Shown here one piece after another: positions 33,679 through 46,000 of a DNA stretch of 64,000 nt; position 1 is the first letter of the stretch; each line of letters begins with the position of its first letter. Made by a program: the position numbers and the translations under genes. Source of the DNA: Lasiosphaeris hirsuta (taxonomy: Eukaryota > Ascomycota > Sordariomycetes > Sordariales > Lasiosphaeriaceae); the NCBI GenBank assembly GCA_030549175.1, contig JAUKUA010000002.1, positions 2,666,001 through 2,730,000 on the forward strand. The letters run 5' to 3'. The notes beneath the pieces are model-generated. The model ran no database searches and had not been told where the DNA came from. It saw only the letters and a program-made list of their open reading frames with translations.

Positions 33679-35727
33679 TTATTCCTGAGAAGCCTCAAAC
33701 GACGTGCAGTTCCCGCAGTCTACCAGCTGCTGGATAACCACGACAAGAAGCGCAATCAAAATCCCTCCGGCAGCTGTGGAGCGTAGCCTTCGCAAACCGT
33801 CGTTACAACCCGGTGATACGAGGCCAAAGTCATTGGTTTTGTCCCAAAATCGGCGACGGAAAGCAAATAATTATAAACGTTACCACCAAGGTGGAAACAA
33901 AAATTTGTGATCCCGATGATTAAATTGACAATAGGAGATGCACAGCCGATGGTTAGCCAGAAAATAAAAATCACCCTCCACGCAAGTTTGCCCTCTGTTC
34001 CCCACTGAAGCCTTGATATGGCGCCATAGATCGCCACTGTGAGTGCATTGAAACCACTTTGTGTTTTCCCCATGAAGAGAAACTTCCAATTGACTTCTGA
34101 ATCGGACATCTCAACAGAGGGGTATTTGCAAACAAGAATCATGCCCCTGAGTTGACCGCTAGGGTTGTCGGCGGGATTCTTCGGAGGGGTATACGAGCCT
34201 CATTGTTCCACCCATAGTGCCCGTTCCCGTGTTGCCGGGTGCTAGGGGCTTCATGATTTCTGCGTTGTCATCCGGCAAAGGCTGGATGGTTTCTGTGTCA
34301 CTGTTGGGCTACAATTGCTTGATAATGAAGGTTTTAGCAGTGTCATGCTCTTCCGGCTTTGGCGACTCCTCTGCGATGACCTCAAAGTTCATCATGTGTT
34401 TATGTTTTGTGGGTGGCTTTGGGACCAGCCTGCCTATCGCCTCCTCGAGAATCTCAGATTGAACCACATACAGCGAGCGTATTGTACCGCGTTAACGCAA
34501 TGCTGAAAATTTGTTAGTTGCCTTGAAAAGATAAGAAAGACCCTCCTCCTATTACCTAATACCAAGGAAGGCAAGAGATATTTCTCATTGGCATACAGGA
34601 AATAGTTAGGGCAATTGAGAACTTACTGGGTGAAGAAGTTGAAGAAGCTCATGAGAAGATATGGTACGGCGGTGAATCTGAAAGCTGTGAATCCATATCG
34701 ATCCACCTGATCACCTCGCGATCGGTATAGTGGGACCAGCCGAGACAGTTTGGACAATCGTAGCAATAGGCCGCAGGAGACTGTGCGCCGCCCCCAGGTT
34801 CAAATCCGGTGGTTTATCGTCTTTCAGCCGTGTCTCGCTTGTTCTGAGCGGGCAAGCGACCATGTTCTGGGGCACAATAGCCCAGCCGTAGCAAGGCGGC
34901 AACCTGGGGTTTCCAAAGATGACGCAGTCACCATGAACGTCCACCGCATAAACGATCGAAAAGATCATCTGATTTCCTGATAATGCCTGCCTAGGGTGTG
35001 GCTGTGTATAGTCTAGATCGCCGGCCACGACAATTCCATAATCACCTTGGGAAAAGGGCTGACCTCGGGTGAGACCCCTTGCTCGGGTGATGGGTTGTAT
35101 GCTGGAGACTCGGAGTCACCATCCTCTGGGTTTCTTTATTCTTCCGAGCTATCCTAGAAGTCGAATATTCGGGGCCGTAGCCTCCCCTAAGCGCTGGTGA
35201 GCCTGGCTAGGGTGGAGGTGGAGGCATTACCATTGCAGAACATAGTGACATTTTGGAGTTCTCTCCTAGATCCTTTCGGTGCCCAATCTGACATCCGCAC
35301 GGCCATAACTAGAGCACCTGATCTGTGGGCTGTCTCGAGGGTGTCACTAAAGGGCTGTATGTAAGGGGGCGTTTTCGTCAATCTCTAACTCCACTGGACG
35401 ATGGCGCTTAGGGCATACTGGATTCCAGAGAGGGGGTATATGAGACTGTTGAGCATTACAGATATCATGCGCTTGCTTGCTTGAGTAGCCCTGGGGAATG
35501 CGCACGCCGGCAATATATGTATAACGTAATTGACGAAAACAAAGACGGCAATATCTACGGCCGTCGATGAAACGCAGACAAGATTTGGCTTGCCATGAAT
35601 CCGAGACGTCTGGACCAGACACCGTCATGCTCCCGGTAGCACTGGTGCTGGGGCGGACGCGGCGAGATCTGCGAGGAAACGGACAATGATTCCGAGGATC
35701 ATGGCTGTTTGCTTCGTTAGTTCTCAA
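33679..35727 (-). pseudogene. Frame-broken multi-span fungal membrane protein gene
   Basis: Pieces of a fungal membrane protein family of unknown function lie in order on the minus strand but in different frames. From the 5' side they are a hydrophobic segment around VDIAVFVFVNYVIHILPACA, the piece GALVMAVRMSDWAPKG, a region CVIFGNPRLPPCYGWAIVP, then ALL/IVQT followed after a frame change by YRSRGDQVDRYGFTAFRF and MSFFNFFTQ, which ends at a gtaagt donor near 34627. After the intron come VVQSEILEEAIGRLVPKPP, a stop, and membrane spans (for example WRVIFIFWLTIGCASPIVNL, then after another shift GGILIALLVVVIQQLVDCGN) ending near 33681. At least four frame changes or stops interrupt it. The parts are well preserved, so decay is recent or partly due to sequence errors. 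Confidence 0.6.
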
Positions 35728-35986
35728 AATGAAATGTACCAGATACGACTTGAAGATAAGATCGGATGGTGAATTGAACAGTATGAAGAAGCATTTAGCA
35801 GAAGGGCAAAGTGCGGGAGTAAGTCCTACTTATCGCCAGAAGAGAGATTGCGTGGAGTATTGGGGAGTTCTACTCGCTTGAGGGTGTGGGGTTAGGTTCA
35901 ATATCGTTGGCCATAGAGGAGGTCAGTACACGTTCAAATTACCCAACTCATTTCAGTTCACCCTCACCCAACCTCAATAATCCAAA

Positions 35987-36410
35987 ATGGCTCAATCAAA
36001 AGGGCAGCCGATGGAAGCGTTGGCCTGGTCTCGACAATGGCCACCTCGCGAAAAGCCGCGATTGGGCATATGTGAGACATTGCTGAGGAGAAAGGCAGAA
36101 GCGGCCCAATCAGACCAAGATAGCTTCAATAAAGACCGAGAAGTGCCACGACCATGCTGCCACATTTGCGCCCAAGTAGAAGATGCCCACTACATGTGCA
36201 ATCACGAAGTGGGATGTAAGTACTGAGGTACCTAAGGTACCTACCTACCTATGCTGTGCTACAGTGGCCCAACTTCTGAAACATCACTGGCATTGCATGT
36301 TGTGGGCAAGCTTGACTCGTCAGATAGTCGCATGTGAATACCAAGTGCCGAATCTTGCAGGAAGCAAGAGGTTTCCTGCAGAAAGCCTGTTGTCGCATTC
36401 CCTCACCTAA
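35987..36410 (+). CDS. Possible small two-exon protein with Cys/His-rich middle, 124 aa
   Basis: The frame from ATG at 35987 reaches a textbook donor (GTAAGT at 36216). A 49-base intron ends in CTACAG at 36264 and leads, in phase, to a second open stretch that ends in TAA at 36408-36410. The protein is hydrophilic and has a Cys/His-rich middle (CCHICAQVEDAHYMCNHE), which could bind a metal, then HHWHCMLW after the junction. I know no family with this pattern. Evidence for a gene is the in-phase consensus intron and an AAAATGG start context; against it are the short length and the relic-rich surroundings. Confidence 0.35.
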
Positions 36411-37749
36411 TGTACCCAAGGTAAGGAAGGTAAGGAGGTAGGTAACTTACCTATCTGACCATCACGGAGAGGCCGGGCCGAACATATCAGAAAGTCCCCC
36501 TTACTATTTCGGTAATCTATCTCCTAGACGGTCACAATTGTCATTGGGATCCCTTGTCATTTTGTATTGGCCGCATTTCCCACTCACCGCCTTACAACCG
36601 GGCCTGCATGGGTTGTCAGGGGCTGTCAAATGATGTCGTAGGTCGGCCATCAGCAAAAAAGGCGATTAAGGCTAGGGGTTACGATCACAGTCAATTGCAC
36701 AACGTAAAGTGAAAGGCTAGGCCGTTGAGCTTCCTGCTATTCGGCTTGCTCGCTCTGTTTGAACGCACTACCAAGATGAGTCTTTGGACCCGTTGTAATG
36801 GGATGAGGTGACTTTCGCCAGGGCGGCGGTATTCCTGGGTCATGTAGATACCCCTTTTGCCGTTTTCAGGGTTACCTTGAGGTTTACTTTCTCACAGTAC
36901 CTACCTCCTTACCTACCCACCACCTTAAGTACCTTGGGTGACTTGGGAATATCATATGATAGCATATTAGATTCCCAGACACTACCACCCAAGCCATCAC
37001 AGCTGTTAGTACTACCTGATTTGCATGCTGCTGGAAACAAACTGAGCTGTACTCGTCAGGGCTCCAAAAGCGCCTCTGACCCAACATTGGGCACGTATGT
37101 GGTGTGGGTCAGGGACGTTGATTAGGGGACATCTAAGGGGGGTTTGGGCGTAGACTGAGTCCGTCACTCAACTTCAGTTATAAGCATGGTAGTTAATGTA
37201 GGTGGGTAAATAGCATACAAAGAAAGAGGTTTATGGACTCTTGTTTATGTACTGTTCAATCAAAGGTTGGATCAGCTACCTACCTTGGTTAATGGCAACA
37301 AGCACGCGTTGAGAATCATGAGTTGTTGTTTTGTGCACGTGGTCCAAGACTCTCAAGACGCGACAACGTCTGGCTATGACATGGACAGTGAGCCTCCGGT
37401 TTGAATGCTCAAAGCTAGCGAATAAGATGAGCAACCGATAAGAGAGAACAGATCACACGATCCAGAAGCCGACCTACGATTGCTGGTCCTGAGTGAAAGT
37501 ACCAACTCGCTCCTTCCAATATCTTCGTTTTCGTTGTCCTGGAATTGAAGAAGCCGCTAGACCAACCATCCAACAACGAACACAGAGCCAGTGCCAGTGG
37601 TGGTTTTTTTTTCCTCACTTTACAAACACCGGTCTCACATTTTCATTTTCTGTTCATGCTCTACACCGGACGCACATTTTCATTCTCCGCTCAAGCTCTT
37701 GTTGTTATTTTCACGAACCCAAAGCCAATATCTCGCTGACAACGTCAAT
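36411..37749. other. Intergenic region with GGTA/TACC-rich microrepeats
   Basis: No gene recognised. Short GGTAAG, GGTACC and TACCT repeats occur at 36230-36250, 36410-36450 and 36895-36940, a pattern common in ascomycete spacers. The 3' part is the promoter of the gene at 37750 and includes a polypyrimidine-rich leader (37600-37700). Confidence 0.4.
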
Positions 37750-39597
37750 ATGCCCATCATAAGGATCAAAGTTCCCCGCCGGAATACTGGTGCCGGCAGG
37801 TCTGATCCGCAGCCGGAGGTTTCCGGCCCCGCCATGGCAGCCGAGTCTGAGGCTGTCGATACCACCGTCATGGCTCCGGGCTCTGCAGCCTCCGCTGGAC
37901 TTCAAGTCTCCGCCGAGCCTCCCATTGTTGGCCCTGAGGCAGCTGGACCCGCCCAGGCGCACAATGAGGTCGTCGATGCAGCAGAATCTGCCAACCCCAC
38001 CAAGGCGACTGATTCCAACCATCCCCCCGATTCCTCTGAAACCGCAAACCCCACCACCAATCTCATTTCCTTCGACTTTGAAGATTTCGGTGACGACTAC
38101 TACGAAGCGCCCACCTACTCGCGCCACGTCTCCCAAGTCTCCCCAGTTAGATACTGTCCCATCCTCCCCAAGCCCAGACCCGACGAGCCCAGCCAAGGCG
38201 ACATGGCACGCGTGACGCGAAGCATGGCGAACAACGCCAGAAACAACAACGCGGCCAGCACGGCCAACGCTGCCAACGCGGCAAACATGGGACACCCCGC
38301 CGACATGGCAAACCCCTACAACGCGGCCTACATAGCCCCTAACGCGAGCAACGCAGGCATGGGTGACATGGCCTACATGTCCAACAACGCCGCCCAGATG
38401 CCCCCCAACGCCGGCTATATGCCTAACGACGCCGCGTATATGCCCAATAGCGCCAACTACATGGCCTATAACGACAACAGCGCGGACATGGCCTACACGG
38501 CGAACATGGGCGTTGGCGACGACGAGATGGCGTTGAACAACGCCGAAAACGCCTCAAGCGACAGCGACGGAGGCATGAGCGACAGCGATTCGGAGCCTAC
38601 GGGCATTGATCTGTACGCGTTGCATGACCAGGAGGTCATGTTCAAAGATTCGCACCTGTGGGCGCAGCTCGACACCGACCTGCCCTTCACCCCCGTCGAC
38701 ATCGACCTGCTGCCCGACTTCAAGCTCGAGCTCATCACGCGCGTCGTGACCGTCACCGGTCGTATGCTGGGCGTCGTCGGTCTGCTGTACCCCCTCGCCA
38801 CCTTTTGCCTCTCCCGCGTGCCCGTCCCCCAGAGCACCACCATCCGCGTCAGCGGCCGCGGCATGGCCAAGATGAGCGCGCTCTTGCCTCCTGCTGTTGC
38901 CGAGCAGCAGAAGTATAGTAGGTTTTTCCATTCCTTTTTTCCACATTATCCATATTTCCATTTCTTTCTCTTTTTGTGTTCCCTTTTTCCCACTCTCCCA
39001 TTTTTTTTTATCCTTCAGTTATTCGTAGTATTTATTATTGCTATCCTCTGACCATCAGCTAATCGATACCACCCTACAGTGCTCTGCCTGCGCATGCGGG
39101 ATTGGCCCTCGGGCGGCGTCGCGGCCTTCCCCGACACCAGGGAGAACCGGGCCTCCCTCCGGGAGGTCGAGGAGGCGTTCGACCAGATCGAATACGAGGT
39201 CTGGATCCGCCGAGCCTACAAGTTCTCGGTCGCCGGCGCCGGCAGCGTCCTCAAGGTCATGCGTGGCTACGAGGGCGCCAACGGCCCGGCGTCGCGCCAG
39301 GCCACCGCGGCCTGGTTCCGCCGAAACCCAGGCGGCCCGGAGGACGATGCGGCGGGCCGACGTGCCCTGACCCAGCACGCCTTCGGCAACCCGCGTCACG
39401 CCGAGGGCACCATGGCGACGTCGGCGGTCGCGGAGATGTTGGCGGGGTTGGAGGAGGATGCCGAGGAGGAGGGGGCCGAGGAGGAGGAGGAGGAGGAGGA
39501 GGGGGAGGAGGAGGAGGAAGAGGTTGTGGCCGCGCCCGTCAAGGGCAAGGGCAAGGGCAAGGGCCGGGGCCGGGCTAAGGGAAAGGGTAGGGCTTAG
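37750..39597 (+). CDS. Low-complexity protein with acidic and Lys-Gly tail, unknown function
   Basis: Exons 37750-38917 and 39080-39597 give about 561 residues. Residues 1-160 are disordered. Residues 165-270 are built from loose Asn/Ala/Met/Tyr repeats (units such as NAAYMPN and DMAYM). An acidic patch follows, then a globular-looking region spanning the intron (FTPVDIDLLPDFKLELITRV, CLRMRDWPSGGVAAF, FDQIEYEVWIRRAYKF). The end is a long Glu run and a basic tail of Lys-Gly repeats (KGKGKGKGRGRAKGKGRA). The acid/basic tail pair suggests a nuclear, chromatin- or RNA-associated protein, which is inference. I do not recognise the globular part. Splicing at TATA|GT...CAG|TG keeps frame; the intron is 162 bases and T-rich, the longest in the window. 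Confidence 0.7.
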
Positions 39598-39703
39598 GTT
39601 GGGGTGGCTATTGCCACTCACCCTAAGGCCTTAACCCAGACCCTTGGGGCCTTAATTTGTATTTTGGTTTTTTTTTTTTTTGTCTTTTTTTGAGGGGTTT
39701 TTA

Positions 39704-39796
39704 GAGCATTAAAAGCTCGAATAAATCGAGGCATTTGCCTCAAGTTTCCTCTCGAACGGTCTCTAGTAATGTCCTTGTACTTCTCCCCGTGATACC
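39704..39796 (+). repeat. Diverged direct repeat, copy A
   Basis: The block runs from gagcattaaaagctcgaa through the core tctcgaacggtctc to cccgtgatacc. Copy B starts 163 bases later with the same order of words (gcataaaatgcctgaa, gaggcatt, tctcgaacggtctc, gccgtgatat), with many substitutions. Confidence 0.6.
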
Positions 39797-39866
39797 AATG
39801 CTTTTAACCCGGAAGCTTATGTCCTTGATTCGTACCTTGAACTTGCCTGTTTTCGTTTTTGCTTTC

Positions 39867-39962
39867 AAGGCATAAAATGCCTGAATACATTGAGGCATTG
39901 GCCACACGTTTCGTCTCGAACGGTCTCCGGCGATGTCTCTCGAGTTTTCTGCCGTGATATCT
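39867..39962 (+). repeat. Diverged direct repeat, copy B
   Basis: Second copy of the block at 39704-39796. The 14-base core tctcgaacggtctc is identical in both; flanking similarity is about two thirds by eye. Confidence 0.6.
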
Positions 39963-40864
39963 CAAGGAATTGCAATTCAGCGCACGCCGTCTTTTCGGAA
40001 TGTCTTCTCAAGCATCGTGCCAACTACACGGCGACCGTGAATTCTCAGACAAAGGCCTTGTTTAGAGTCCCGATTTGTCCCTACGCTTCAAAACAAGGCC
40101 TCGTCGGACACGCGATGTGCCCTAGCCGCCAGCGTGACGCCCCTTCATACTGGACGACTACCTACCAAAAGGTGCTAAATACTGGTTTAAATGAGGCATT
40201 CCTGCATCTATGCGTTGCGTCTCCCCCCACCAACAACACCGTGACAGTCGCCCCCGACTGTCATGATGCCGTAGTATCTCCCAAACAGCTCGTCTAACAT
40301 CCTCCTATGCTATAAAATCCTTGTGAGGTGTCACTGTCATAATGATATTGTGAACTGTGAGCTCATCATATCACCACCGATAAGCGTCCCAAAATAAGTA
40401 TTCCACCCTCAGTCAAGAGTAGTAATGACTTCTTGCTGAGCCACAGGGAAGACTGACTTGATGTCAAATTCTTCATATGTGCCCCATCTCTCTTCCAACC
40501 TAGCGACGCGCTTGTGCTTGTAGTCCGCATCAACTTGTCCGACGTAAATGCCACATTGGCCGTTTAAGAGTCTGTACGTTTGAAGCTATTTCTAGACGTC
40601 AAAGCCTGAGCAAGGGGTTTAATAGAACGTCCGATATACATCACGTGGCGTATCCCTGACGTTGCATTGAACCGCAACTCTGGGGCTCGGCAAGCCCAGT
40701 TTCAGGGGTTCTGCCAACTTTTGGGACAACCGTACCGGATTTCTGAAACGCGGCCCTGTCCTGGACGTGCTCGACCGCGACGATTCACAATGACAACGGC
40801 TGCGAAATTCCATAACGACATCTTACATGAGAGTTGAAGTTGATAGACATCACCAACGTCCAGG

Positions 40865-42425
40865 ATGCACACACTCACGCTAGTTACGATATTACTGTTC
40901 TCGGCTACTCTCACGACTCTCGTTGCTGGAGGCAACGGCAACACGGGGCACCCGTCTCACCCAATATCACCATTCATATGTCCCTCCCATTTCAACAGCC
41001 AACATGATTGTCCAGCATACAACCCACAGCCGTCTATAAACAAAAGAACAAAGCCGCCTTCCTCATCCCACACGCCCCAATTCCAACCCAGCCCCGAAGT
41101 CCAAGCCCAGCCCAAAGACACCCAGGAACCACCGGAGACCCCGCGTCCGGCCTCCCCGTGGTCCCGCAGCCACATCTGCCGCCGCGTGGGACTCGATGAG
41201 TTCTGCGCCTTTACCTACTCAGCCTTCTCAGGGGGCCAGGGAATCTCCCTCATCACCACCCCGGCCAAGATGCTGTTGCTAGGATCGCAACCGCCGCTGA
41301 ATGAATCCCTCCCTTCCGCCTCTTCAGAATCTCCTATGGCACAGGACGTCGTACTGCTGTTCAAGGACGTTCCCATCCCGGGGAAGGGAATCGGCCTCGT
41401 CGCGACGCAGATGATTCGCGCCGGGAGGCGGGTCATGGCGGCGACGCCGGCGGTGATGGTCGACGACAAGGCCTTTCGGGGACTGCGGCGGGAGGACCTG
41501 GCCATCTTGCTGGGGCAAGCGATTGTGGCGTTGCCGGGGGAGCATCGGGCGAGGTTCTTGAACTTGTCGGGGAGTGCGGTCGAGGAGACCCAGTTGGAAA
41601 AGGTGTATAAGATTTTCTCGACAAATGCATTTCGGACGACCGTGTTTGGGGTGGGGCTGGGAGTCGACGGGAAGGAAGGCGACAAGGAGACGGATTTCCA
41701 AAGCACTTTCACCCAAGGTCAGTTTCCACCCACCTCGTTTCCCTCTCACGACCCAAAACTAAACCTCCCCCCCCCCCCCCCCCCAAGTCTCCCGCCTCAA
41801 CCACGACTGCAGCCCCAACCTAGGCTACTACTTCGACTCGGCTACCCTGTCCCACAAAGTCTACGCAGTCAAAGACATCTTCCCCGGCGAAGAGCTAACC
41901 ATCAGTTACGTCGAGTCCGTCCCCCCTCCCCCCCTCCCCTCTCCTAACCACATCACTAACCAACCCAGCGTCCTCCACCCTTCCACCACCCGGAGCACCC
42001 TCCTCCACAAAACCTGGACCTTCACCTGCTCCTGCCCACGCTGCACCGCCGAACCGCACCTCCTCGCCGAATCCGATGCGCGCGTAGCCCAAATCACCCA
42101 ACTCCGGCGCGAGCTAGACGACTACTCAGCATCCGCCACACCCGAGAAGGCCGAGCTGCTAGTGACGCTGTACGAGCTGGAAGGCGCGGCGGTGCGCATC
42201 TACGAGGCGTACTACCGGGCGGCGCTGGAGTGGAACGGGGTGGGCGACGCGGCGCGCGCGACGCGGTACGCCCGGCTGTGTCTGGCCAAAGGGCTGGTGC
42301 TGAGGGGCCCCGAACGGCCGTTTGTTGAGAGTATGCGAGCGCTGGTGGCCGATCCGGCTGGACATTGGAGCTGGCGGTTCCGGGTCAAGGATGGGCTGAA
42401 GCGGGAGGGGGAGGGTGGGAAGTAG
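40865..42425 (+). CDS. SET-domain protein with an N-terminal signal peptide
   Basis: Exons 40865-41717, 41788-41914 and 41969-42425 encode about 478 residues. The N-terminus MHTLTLVTILLFSATLTTLV looks like a cleavable signal peptide, then a Pro-rich linker and YSAFSGGQGISLITTPAK. The SET domain follows: KDVPIPGKGIGLVATQMIRA near the start, then RLNHDCSPNLGYYF (the conserved N-H-x-C-x-P knot) and GEELTISYVD (the E-E-L-x-x-x-Y motif). The post-SET segment has TFTCSCPRC. All catalytic-region motifs look intact, so it may bind S-adenosylmethionine. A secretory SET protein is unusual because known substrates are nuclear or cytosolic, but signal-bearing SET proteins exist in fungi. Intron 1 ends in an 18-base C run. 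Confidence 0.85.
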
Positions 42426-43062
42426 GTGACCGGGAGGGGGGTGGACAATGTCGAAGATATTGTTGTCTGTGGCGCTTTGTTTTTTTTTTGCGTTTAGCAG
42501 TGATTTGGACCTTGGTGATGGGAACTGGACTAGAAGAGGGGTAATCTTACAGGTAGAAGAAATGTTGGACTTTGTAACAAGGCGCGCTGAATCTTGCTTG
42601 TATCGAAGCCGACTGACTTGCCCATCCATATATGGATCACATTAGGTATGAGACACACACACAACAGTGCATCGGCCGCTATCAAGTTTGATCGCAGTAA
42701 AATGACACCTAAAAGACAGGCAAGTTGAAAATCTAGCATTAATCATAAAGGTAAAAGCAAGCTGAATCCCCCCTGTCTGCCCATGGTACTGAACTCAATG
42801 CATAAAAAGCCTTCGAAAATGTCCGCTCCCACAGCCACACCCATCCTAGCTCTTCCTCAAAGGCCATCAACGTCCCTAGTAGTCTAATGTCGCCTCGCTT
42901 GAACTGCAATCGTCTCTAACTCGTAATAAAAAAAAAATTAAAAAAAATAGCGCAGCGCAGAATGCCAACCGGCCCATCAAAGCCCAGGAACCCGCTCGAC
43001 ACGGTGGATATCGAGATCTAAATCTTACTCTTCTTCCATCCCTTCCCGCCAGCATCGCCTAG
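42426..43062. other. Spacer between convergent SET and TPS2 genes
   Basis: Both 3' flanks lie here. AT-rich runs at 42480-42490 and 42935-42950 could hold polyadenylation signals. No gene is seen. Confidence 0.45.
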
Positions 43063-46000
43063 TCATGCGGGTGCCGTGGCAGTGTGATCGTCTACCGTGC
43101 TGATGGCCGCCAAGTTGACTTCGCCCATGCTCAGCGCGCCTCCTCCCGTCGCACCGCCGCCGCCACCCCCGACACCAGAAAGCAGAGCCACACACTCAAT
43201 CACATCCTCCGGCTCCAGCAGATGCCAGCGTGCAAGCGTAACCTTAGTACTTGCACCAACTGTAACACTGAATGTGTTCTCGGCTTCAATATCGGCGGTC
43301 GCATCCTTTGGTGCCGACAACCCATTCAGAGCGCGGAACATGTCCTCGTCCGTGAAGTCGTCGCCCATGCAGAGGGCAAACTCGATCTTGCGGTTCAAGG
43401 GCTTCAGCTCGGCGTTGTACGTGTTGACCAGGCGCTTGACAATCTCGCCCTTGTTGATGAATGTGGGTCGGACTTCAAGGTTGGCCTTACCAGCCATCAC
43501 CTCCACATCCCACCTCGTCGCGACAGTGGAGTCGAGCTCCTTCTGGCACTCATGAGCCATGTGAATGCCTTGCTCAGGATCGGCGAGACGATAATGCCAC
43601 GTCAAGGCGCACCTCTTGCGTTCAATAAACGAACCTGATAAAAATCTGTTAGCCAATGTCCACTAGTGTCACCAGAAATATGAATGACCTACCAGGTACT
43701 CTGTCGGTGAACTTTTGGAACACCTCCAAAACCTCCTCCTGCCATCCCATGTCGAAAGTCTCGGCCAAATTCTCCCAGGTCGCCGACCCAGGGTGCTTCA
43801 TGAAGCTACCATGCTCGGCACTGAAACCCAACTCGCTAATGTGGCCTAGATGCTGGTTGAGGAACTCCTGGTCGCGACCGGAGATGATCCAGACAGCGTT
43901 CCGGGGGTCGGCTGCAAGAGCCTTCAAACTGACAATGACTCGCTCCGAGGGGACGGCAGCACTGGGCTCCCGAACAATGGGCGTCAGCGTGCCGTCATAG
44001 TCGAACATGAATAAGCGCTTCTGGGCATCCCGGTACTTTTGGAGCATGGTGGCACGGTTGAGGAGCGGTGTCGCGATGACATTCTCCCTGCTCCCTAATA
44101 CGCTGACCAATCGGCGCAAAAAGCCTGCAATCCAAAACTGCACGTTTTTGCTGATGACATGGGAAAGGAGGTTCTTCTCCATTGTCTGGCGTTCAACATC
44201 CGGCATTGTCAGTGCGCGATTGATCGCCTCAGCGACACCCGAAAGATCCCACGGGTTGATGTGAACGGCATCCTTGAGGAAGCCCGCCGTCCCGCTGAAT
44301 TCGGATAGAATCAAGGGCCCCGCGGTCTCGCGCTGGCAAATAACATATTCTAGGGACGTTGTATTCATGCCATCTCGAACAGACGTGATCAGGCCGATAT
44401 CAGCGGCGCGCAGGAGTGCAAAGTACTCGTCTTGGCTAATGTACTGGGGGCAGTGCTGCACCGGCGAAAAGCTGAGAGAGCCATACATGCCATTGATCTT
44501 CATGACAAGCTCATTGACGCGGCTGGCGATCTTGTTTTCGGTTTCCTCCTTTTCCTCGATGTTGGTGGGAGACGTGACCTGCACGAGGATGACCTTTTCG
44601 CGCCACTCGGGATACATCTCCAGGAAGCGCTCGAATGCCATCAGCTTTTGGGCAACTCCGCGGACGCTATCCAGACGGTCACGTCCAACAATGATCTTCC
44701 TCCCTTCATATAGCTTTTTTAGCGCTTCGTACTTCTCGTTCACAGAGTCGGTCCATGCCAGGCTAGCAACCTTCATAGCGTCGATGCCGATAGGGAACAC
44801 GCCAACCTCAACACGCGAACCGTAGGCTTCCACTCCGGTAGTATCTGAGGGGAATCCAAGAACCCGCGTGCAGCAGCTGGCGAAGTGCCTGGAATAGCTG
44901 TAGCTCTGGAAGCCGACGAGGTTGGAGCCCAGGACGCCCTCCAAGACTTCCTTTCTCCTGGGCAGGCATCGCATGAACTCGCTGCTGGGGAAGGGCGCAT
45001 GCAGGTAGAACGAGATGTACATGTGAGGGGCCTGCTGCCGGAGCATGCTTGGGAGGAGCATGAGGTTGTAGTCGTGCACAATGACGATATCTCCTGGCTT
45101 GTAGTGCTCAAGGATCTTGTTCGCAAACTTCTGGTTCATGCGGTAGTAGTCGGCCCACTGGATTCTCTCGGCGCGTCCATCGGTCGGCTCGTGCTGCTTG
45201 TAGTGGAGGAGCGTGTACAACTCGTGCTCAGCGTAGCGCCTCCATCGGGCCTGGTCCTTCAGCCTGATCCCATCCTCGTGGGCCTCCTCGTCATCTGCCA
45301 GCCAAACTGGGACAGTCTTGATTTTCTTATCGTGCGACAGCTGGTTTTCTAGGCGCAGCTGGTCTTCGCGGGGGATCCATAGCCCATCGACCAGGGGCGG
45401 TGTGGGAGGCGCGTTCTCGCCATCGATAGGGACGGGCTTGGAGAGAACATTGAGGGAGCTCAGATGCACCGTGGTGGCAGGCGGCGTGCTGGGTGGGGAG
45501 ATGGAATCGGGAGGGGTTTCAATTTCACCTGTCCATGCGACAACAGTGTGGTTCCAGGGGGCCTCGTCCGAAGAGAGGTACGAGAAGGCGTCGAACAATA
45601 CCGACTGACCGCGGCGGGGTTTCAATTCCTGCATGAACAATGACATCAGCCCCGCCATCCAAAAACTTGGCACACGCGATAACCCAGCAGCTGCGACAGC
45701 GGCCATATGCGCCAATGCCAACGCGCCAAAACACCTGACAACACATGAATAAAGGACGAAAATTAGATGCAACATACCCAATCTGCGCCCTTGCGGTATT
45801 TCAGCGAGTGCGGGATGTTGAACGTCGCAGATATGATGTTTCCGCTCAGTGCCAGATCGGGGCTCGCCTTCCGAAATTCGGACAGCGACTGCCTGCGGCC
45901 ACCCATGACGGCGATACTGAGTCTTTGTAAAAACTCCTTGCTCTCGTTGGCACTGGCAGCAACCTGGGTCTGGAAGTCCGCTCCTTCTGCTATATCTGGG

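Larger units (their letters stand above)
39598..40864. other. Intergenic region with a diverged duplication
   Basis: The 3' flank of the preceding gene contains two related ~95-base blocks (listed separately). No gene is recognised; a 135-codon plus-strand frame at 39890-40297 has no motif. Confidence 0.45.

Noticed and set aside
34795..34806. tRNA-like B box (ggttcaaatcc)
   Set aside because: No matching acceptor stem, D arm or A box can be paired around it, and it lies within the membrane-protein relic, where the same bases encode part of the protein on the minus strand.
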